Source of the DNA: Gonium pectorale | Lineage: Eukaryota > Chlorophyta > Chlorophyceae > Chlamydomonadales > Volvocaceae | Length of the DNA stretch: 27,401 nucleotides | Direction: 5' to 3' | NCBI GenBank assembly: GCA_001584585.1 | Contig: LSYV01000004.1 | Location: 1,832,783 to 1,860,183 of the forward strand | Part shown: piece by piece, positions 22,501 through 27,401 of the stretch | How positions within the stretch are numbered: position 1 is the stretch's first letter | How the letters are laid out: each line of letters begins with the position of its first letter | Made by a program: the position numbers and the translations under genes | Notes under the pieces: generated by a model | The model's database searches: none | Seen by the model: only the letters and a program-made list of their open reading frames with translations | Told to the model about the DNA's origin: nothing

Positions 22501-23074
22501 GCCGGAGTGGAGCGGGAGAGGAGGACGCGAGAAGGGTGCCCCGTGCGGAGCCGATTGCCTGCGGGATGGGGCCGCCGCGGGACGGATTGAGGGAGGTGTG
22601 GGGCGGAGCTGAGTGGTGGAGTGGAGCGGAGGGAGAGGGGGCGGTGCGTGTGTGGTTTGCAGGCGTGCTTGTCATATACGTGGACTGGCATGTGCTGCGT
22701 GCCTGAGACCCCCGCTCGTGCGCTCACAGCTGTTTGCCATCTGTCTGCGACGACCCTGGGCTTGCTGCTGGGCTCAGCCCCTGAATGCCTTGATTTGTCG
22801 TGTACATGACAGGTACCTGGACCGGCTGGAGGCGAGCCTTCAGCGCCAGGCGGGCGCGGAGGCGAAGCTGCTGCGCGCCGCCGAGGACACCTCCACACGA
22901 CGGCGCGAGGCGGCGGCCTCGCTCGCGGCCTCGGGGCCCCGCACGGCGGCGCTTGTGGCCCGCACACGGCGGCTAAAGGCGCTGGCTGAGCGGGGCGTAT
23001 CCGCTACCCTGGGCGGCAAGCGGACCGTAAACGTTCTCGGCGAGATCAACAACGTCCTGGCAGCCGGCTCTTGA
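19583..23074 (+). CDS. CDK5RAP3: CDK5RAP3 / C53 homologue (UFM1 ligase and ER-phagy adaptor)
   Basis: Seven exons join in frame: 19583-19684, 19790-20045, 20188-20354, 20707-20826, 21078-21809, 22321-22493 and 22813-23074 (TGA), giving 603 aa, longer than the roughly 500-550 aa of animal and plant proteins. Family blocks appear in the expected order: LPLDINYAKLTEWLV near residue 21, IPKDWHKRLQVIQ, WDKIVKAYEK, VDFDIPAQRRQAARL, LGIQGVAVRQEL, EYYAAFSRFAH, LMDDLLELRAFLA, RYLDRLEASL and a C-terminal VNVLGEINN. Between the two helical parts is a Gly/Ala/Asp linker with IDWD at 288-291, 323-326 and 381-384, and INWD at 350-353. In characterised organisms CDK5RAP3 joins UFL1 and DDRGK1 in the ribosome-directed UFM1 ligase, and its IDW motifs bind ATG8 and UFM1. 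Exon 1 is only 34 codons and was found by homology. An alternative in-frame acceptor for exon 6 exists at 22186. Confidence 0.92.
20549..20628. repeat. 29 bp near-perfect inverted repeat (hairpin) in a CDK5RAP3 intron
   Basis: The arms are 20549-20577 and 20600-20628, with a single mismatch and a 22 bp spacer. It lies wholly inside intron 20355-20706, about 80 bp before the acceptor. In RNA it would form a 28-29 bp stem, the size range of a small-RNA precursor or of a tiny MITE-like element. Confidence 0.85.
21294..21584 (+). other. Region encoding four I-[DN]-W-D motifs
   Basis: The motif codons are 21294-21305 (IDWD), 21399-21410 (IDWD), 21480-21491 (INWD) and 21573-21584 (IDWD). They are spaced 27-35 residues apart in low-complexity Gly/Ala/Asp sequence. 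The flanks also match in part (IDIDWDV, VEIDWDF, ITIDWDI), which suggests motif duplication. By position and sequence they correspond to the IDWG-type shuffled ATG8-interacting motifs of C53. Confidence 0.85.
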
Positions 23075-23098
23075 ACACTTTACATGTTCAAAGAGCCG
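23065..23098 (+). other. Small stem-loop across the CDK5RAP3 stop codon
   Basis: CGGCTCTTGAACA (23065-23077) pairs with TGTTCAAAGAGCCG (23085-23098), with one bulged base and a 7 nt loop. The TGA at 23072-23074 sits in the left arm. It is seen directly in sequence; a role is not known. Confidence 0.6.
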
Positions 23099-24247
23099 TG
23101 AGCGTGGCTGTGGACAGGCAGGCGGTGCTTCAGTGGACGGGTTTGGGGCCGGGAACCTCCGGCTCTGCTACTTTGAAGGGTGCTGGACAGTGCCCCCGGT
23201 CCTCGTACACCGGGCCACGCGTGCCGGAGGCAGAAGGCGGACTAGGTGAGCAGACGTTGCAAGGGCCGCCTGTGCCATGGGCGATACGCGGACTCGGAGG
23301 CGTGCCCTGCGGAAGGGCACGTCACATTGGCGTTTAAGCCCAGCGTCTCATGTTGCCTCAGGAGCGCATGTTTGCAGGACCGCCGGCCAAGGATTGCGGT
23401 GCTGGCTGTAGAGGCTTAACCCTGCCGTGTAAGCTACCGGTATGGGTTGGCTGCCGCATGCCGTTGTTGCGGGATGCGGCCCACTGACGAGTGTCCTCCG
23501 CAAGACAGGTACACAATTGCCCCGCAGTTTCTCCCTGCCCCCAGCATGGGACTTAAACTCCATGTGCATCAACCACCATGGCAAGTAAGACCCGTGCCTG
23601 CTGCTCCGAACTTGGCATGCTTGAGTGGAGCCACTAGGTTCTTGGCCGGGGTTAAGCCAGGGTCGTGGGAGAGCGTCCTCAGACCCGGCGGGCTGGTGAA
23701 ACTGATGACCCACGAAGCTGTTTGTTAATCGCAGCCAAAGCTCTGCCTAAGAGGCAAAGTGAGAAGTATGTTGAAGAAGCACTGACAGGCGTGGTAGGGT
23801 GCCTGGTACCTGGGCTGTGGAAGAAGCTGTGGAAGCGGGCCTCCAGGCTCCAACCAGCGCCGTGGCCAGCGCACCGCGCCTGCGCGCCAGCACCGGCTCC
23901 AGCTGACGGGCATGACTAAATCTGGTAAAGTTTATAGCAGTATGAAGGATCTGTAACTTGGATTGCGCGCCGGGAAATGTGTGGCCGCAACAGTGCACCA
24001 CCGACTGCACCAGTACTACGCCGACAGCCTTGCCGACAACGACGCTCGGAAGCTACTCATGCCACGGATCGGCTCTGTATTAGCTCACAGAACGTAAGGC
24101 TCCTGGAGGGCTGCAACTAGGACACACTCGAGTCGGACGGCTGCGAAGTTCCTTCGTCCGCAACACCCTTTCGTTGGTCCCGACGGAGGGTACTCACAAG
24201 CATGATTCCCATTTAGATGTTGATTAAGATGACGTTATAGTGGCACT
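23075..24247. other. Intergenic: CDK5RAP3 3' UTR and glycoprotein upstream region
   Basis: About 1.17 kb without a recognised gene. After the TGTAA at 23428, the sequence up to 24247 becomes richer in A and T near the right end, as expected for a promoter and 5' UTR. No convincing TATA box was seen. Confidence 0.55.
23428..23432 (+). terminator. TGTAA polyadenylation signal of CDK5RAP3
   Basis: This is the first TGTAA after the CDK5RAP3 stop, 354 bp downstream, a normal algal 3' UTR length. Confidence 0.6.
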
Positions 24248-27200
24248 ATGCAAGTTGGAAACATGCCGATCGACGTTGGCGGTTGGTCGCTCGTCTTCGT
24301 CGCGACGCTCATCTTCGCCTACATAGGTGCGTAATGGAGCAATCTTGATGTAGGCATACTCAATTCCTGTTTTGTTAGCGAGAATCCTTTTCAGCGGCCA
24401 TCATGCTGATGCCGGGCGGAGGCGAACCTCAACTCACCACGATGTCTCTTGACAGGGAACGCTGCCGGGATCAACGAGACCAGGATGTCTGATGGGTGAG
24501 CTTGGATGGGAAGGTGTGGCTACCTGCTCACTGACGACGGCGGGAACACGAGGGGTCTTCGTCCTGATAACAGGGGGAAGTATCGCATTCAAGAACGCAA
24601 TAGAATTCCAGTTCGTGTACTGCATCACGTAGGCATGGTGGCGGGCGGCGAATGGGGTGTTGCAGAGGATGCCATTCAAGCACTCGACACGGCTTCACAC
24701 GGCTCCCTTCCACGTTCTCGGGCGCAGGTCGCAATCCCTCCCGCCATGGACGTCGCTGACGGCCGCACCGCAGTCTCCAACTCGACCGCCTCAGCCAGGG
24801 AATGCCTTAGACCAGCCGGTAACGGCGCAGCTACGTTCGCCCCAACTCCCTGGCGGCGGTTCTATAAATGCAACGCTGCTTGAACTTGCACCGCCTCCTG
24901 GCTTTAACTCCAGCTCCTCGGCTGCGGTCGAGCCACCATCGCCGCGGGATCCGCCGTCGCCGCGGAATCCACTGTCCCCACGGAATCCACCATCGCCGCG
25001 GAATCCACTGTCCACTCGGAATCCACCATCGCCGCGGAATCCACTGTCCCTTCGGAATCCGCCGCCGCTGCGGAATCCACCTTCGCCGCGGTACCCACCA
25101 TCGCCGCGTGATACGCCGTCGGTGCGGGATCCGCCTTCACCGCGGAATCCACCTTCACCGCGTGATCCGCCTTCACCGCGGGATCCGCCGTCGCCGCGGG
25201 ATTCACCGTCGCCGCGGGATCCACCGTCGCCGCGGGATCCGCCGTCGCCGCGTGATCCGCCGTCACCGTGGGATCCATCATTGCCGCGGGATCCGCCGTC
25301 GCCACGGGATCCACCATTGCCAAGGGGTCCGCCGTCGCCGCTGGATCCGCCTTCACCGCTGGATCCGCCTTCACCGCTGGATCTGCCGCCGTCACCACGG
25401 GGCATCTTCCGCAAGGCCCCTCCCATCCTTCCCTTCCCGCCCACACCACCACCCTTGCCGGCTGCGTCCCCGCCGCTCTACAGCTTGCCTGCGGCCCCCA
25501 GCGCGTCGATAGCGGAGCCGCCTGCTCCGGTTGCCACCAGCCTACCCTCCCCACCCAGCCTCTCGGCCCAAAGACCACCGCCCCTGCCTCTGCCTCCACA
25601 GCCCACTGCGTTGGCCGTGCCGTCACCAGCCTCATCGCCAGATCCACCGTTGCTTATGCCGCAGCCCCGCACACCGTGGCCTCCCCCGGAGCCAAGCCCG
25701 CCGCCGCCGCCTTCACCTGTCCCCAGCAACGCCTCGTCGTCGCCCCCGCGCATGCGCTCTCCTTCCCCGCCTCTCCCGCACCCAAGACCACCTGGGCGCA
25801 GTCCCCATCCTGCTCCGCCGCGCATCAACCCGCCCGGCTCACCGCCGCCACGGCCCAGCCCACCAAGTCCCCCGCCGCTGCCACTGCCGCGCCCGCGGTC
25901 CCTTCCACCCAGCCCGCCCCCCAACCCGGCACCGCGGCTGCCCTTGCCTTCCTCGCCGCAGCCCAACTCGTCCAGCCCTGCGCCTCAGCCACAGCCGCCA
26001 CCACCTCCGCAGCAACAGCCATTCTCCCGCCTTTGGCCCCCGATGCCGCCGCCCTCGCCGCCACGCCGCCCTCGCCATGCACCACCCAGCCCGCCTGCCT
26101 CCAAGGCTTCCAGGCCTCCCCGGTCCATACCGCCGTCTCCTCCCGCTCCCGCTCCCCAACTTCCTCCCAACTTCCTCCCCAATTCCCGGTCCCACCTCCT
26201 CCGCTCCCTCCATCGCCAACACCTCCTCTTCCTCCTGCCCCATCTCCCCCTCCCCCTCCTCCTCCGCCTCCTCGTCGGCGGCCTCCCCGGCCCAGCCCGC
26301 CGCCGCCCCCCAAAGCGACAAGCCCGTCCCCAAGAGCGGCAAGACCGCCTCCGAAAGCGGCCATTCCGCCGCCCAGGCCACCACGTCGCTTCCCGCCGCC
26401 ACCACTCCCGCCCCTGCCGCCCCCGCTGCCCCCAAAACAGCCGCCTCAGGCCAGCTCGCCGCCGTCCCCAGAAGCGATAAGCCCGCCACCTGGGTCTCCG
26501 CAGCCTCCTACTCCTCCACCCCCTCCACCGACCCCTCCCCGCCGGCGGCCTCCCCGGCCCAGCCCGCCGCCCCAACCAATGGCGGACCCGCCCCCAGCGG
26601 TGACAAGCCCGCTGCCCAGGCCTCCGAATCCTCCTCCTCTGCCGCCGCCACCACCCCGTCGGCGGCCTCCCCGGCCCAGCCCGCCGCCGTCGCCACCGGA
26701 GGCAAGCCCGCGGCCCCCAGCGGGCCAACCAGGGCCGCCGCCACCGCCCGCTCCGAAACCGTTCGCCTTCCCGCAGCCGCCTTTCCTGACCGCGCCGTTC
26801 CCCTCCCCCGGCTCCCTACCGCCTCGGCCGTCGCCGGTGCTGCAGACACCGAAGCCGCCGTCGTCGCAGCCGCCGTCTTCAGGTCTACCGTCACAGCTCC
26901 CATCCCCGCCCTCCCCAGCCTCGCCGTCGTACCCCCTGCCGCCGTCGCCTTCCCCGCCGTCGACTCTGTCGCAGTCGCCTTCTCCTCCCAGTCCTGATGC
27001 TCTGACGGCGGCTCCACCAGGCCTACCGCCACTTCCCAGCGGACAACAGGCTCCATCACCCTCTCCGGGTCCCCCAATGCCAGACCCTGTGTATCTCCCC
27101 CCATCATCGCCGCCTGTGGGCGTCCCCGCCTATCCACAAATCCCACCGTCGTCCCCGCCGTCCCCGCCCCCAGCGCCAGCCCATGGTTTGCCCGCCTACC

Positions 27201-27401
27201 CGCCGCCGCCAGGCTACCAAGCTGTCCCCTTGCCATCGCCTCCGCCCAGCCCAATGCCAATGCCGGTGCCGCCGCCGCCGTCACCAGATCTGCCGCCCGG
27301 GTACCCGCCGCCGCCAGGCTACCTTATTGTCCCTTTACCATCGTCTCCGCCCAGCCCAACGCCGCCGCCGGTGCCGCCGCCGCCGTCACCAAATTTGCCG
27401 C
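24248..27401 (+). CDS. Hydroxyproline-rich cell-wall type glycoprotein, 3' end outside window; frame shift at about 26157-26178
   Basis: Exons 24248-24326 and 24456-24495 join in frame to a long exon starting at 24728 that continues past the right edge. The N-terminus has a 12-residue lead and a hydrophobic stretch (GGWSLVFVATLIFAYIG), read as a signal peptide or signal anchor. After a Ser/Pro linker comes an array of 25 PSPRDP-like hexads (24936-25385). Pro/Ser-rich sequence with PPSPPP and PSPPR runs follows, as in volvocine extracellular-matrix HRGPs. The Pro/Ser-rich reading changes frame at about 26157-26178, where an 11 bp unit is duplicated. Read without a shift, the upstream frame becomes Leu/Arg-rich and stops at 26480, while the other frame stays Pro-rich and open to 27401. 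No pherophorin or enzymatic domain is visible. The first two short exons are an inference from splice phase and the signal-like peptide. Confidence 0.6.
24936..25385 (+). repeat. 18 bp tandem repeat, 25 units, coding for PSPRDP-like hexads
   Basis: Twenty-five in-frame 18 bp units encode P-S-P-R-(D/N)-P with drift. Early units alternate PSPRNP with variants such as LSTRNP and LSLRNP, the middle units are almost uniform PSPRDP, and the last units turn to PSPLDP. Many units carry GGATCC or CCGCGG. Serine-proline pairs are the expected sites of hydroxyproline formation and glycosylation; the regular Arg-Asp pair is the unusual part. Confidence 0.9.
26157..26178 (+). repeat. 11 bp tandem duplication at the frame change
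   Basis: CAACTTCCTCC occurs twice head to tail. Because 11 is not a multiple of three, the duplication moves the downstream Pro-rich reading out of the upstream frame; one copy alone would keep both sides in a single frame. Confidence 0.85.
26273..26689 (+). repeat. Three copies of an RRRPPRPSPPP-coding segment
   Basis: Near-identical 33 bp segments at 26273-26305, 26540-26572 and 26657-26689 encode RRRPPRPSPPP in the downstream glycoprotein frame. That this motif repeats in this frame, and not in the overlapping ones, supports it as the coding frame here. Confidence 0.75.
27197..27401 (+). repeat. 105 bp tandem repeat at the right edge
   Basis: Unit 1 (27197-27301) and unit 2 (27302 to the edge) each encode YPPPPGY, a hydrophobic VPLPS stretch, PPSP and VPPPPSP, with a period of 35 codons from Tyr to Tyr. 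The array probably continues outside the window. Confidence 0.8.

Noticed and set aside
24861..24868. TATAAATG-like element resembling a TATA box
   Set aside because: It lies inside the glycoprotein exon, where it encodes SINAT-type residues in frame, and no new gene starts just after it.
24791..25444. Long minus-strand open frame rich in GDGGSRGDGG repeats
   Set aside because: It is the antisense reading of the 18 bp PSPRDP array and has no independent start, exon structure or domain.
25531..26997. Second long plus-strand frame overlapping the glycoprotein
   Set aside because: It is open because of the stop-free C-rich composition. Its sequence is a mix of Pro, Ala, Ser and Arg without regular motifs, while the other two frames carry the repeated HRGP motifs in turn.

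Overview
The window is nuclear DNA of a green alga, most likely a volvocine relative of Chlamydomonas. The evidence is very high GC, many short exons separated by 80-650 bp introns with GTGAG/GTGCG/GTGGG donors and CGCAG-type acceptors, TGTAA polyadenylation-type signals downstream of two genes, and a Ser/Pro-rich cell-wall type glycoprotein. All gene models below were assembled by hand from conserved protein blocks and splice-site phase. Every internal junction listed keeps the reading frame.

Layout, left to right: (1) 206-4216, plus: the 3' part of a leucine-rich repeat protein whose 5' end lies outside the window. (2) 5572-7317, minus: a complete seven-exon Rab6-type small GTPase of 211 aa. 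(3) 8520-11248, minus: a complete five-exon short-chain dehydrogenase/reductase. (4) 11618-14643, plus: a complete six-exon F-box/LRR protein of 450 aa, divergent from gene 3 across a 369 bp shared upstream region. (5) 16285-18623, plus: a four-exon DUF2358-type protein with a plausible plastid transit peptide. (6) 19583-23074, plus: a seven-exon CDK5RAP3/C53 homologue of 603 aa carrying four Ile-(Asp/Asn)-Trp-Asp motifs in a Gly/Ala/Asp-rich linker. (7) 24248-27401+, plus: a hydroxyproline-rich glycoprotein gene running off the right edge, with a 25-unit hexapeptide array and an apparent frame shift caused by an 11 bp tandem duplication.

These are ordinary single eukaryotic genes with no operon logic, so shared function is not expected. 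Two loosely related themes are membrane traffic and ER quality control (Rab6 at the Golgi; CDK5RAP3 in UFMylation and ER-phagy) and secretion to the cell wall (the glycoprotein). I found no tRNA, rRNA, CRISPR array or intact transposon. The items most worth a second look are the multi-motif CDK5RAP3 linker, its in-frame duplicated splice acceptor, the 29 bp intronic hairpin in the same gene, and the frame-shifting duplication in the glycoprotein gene.
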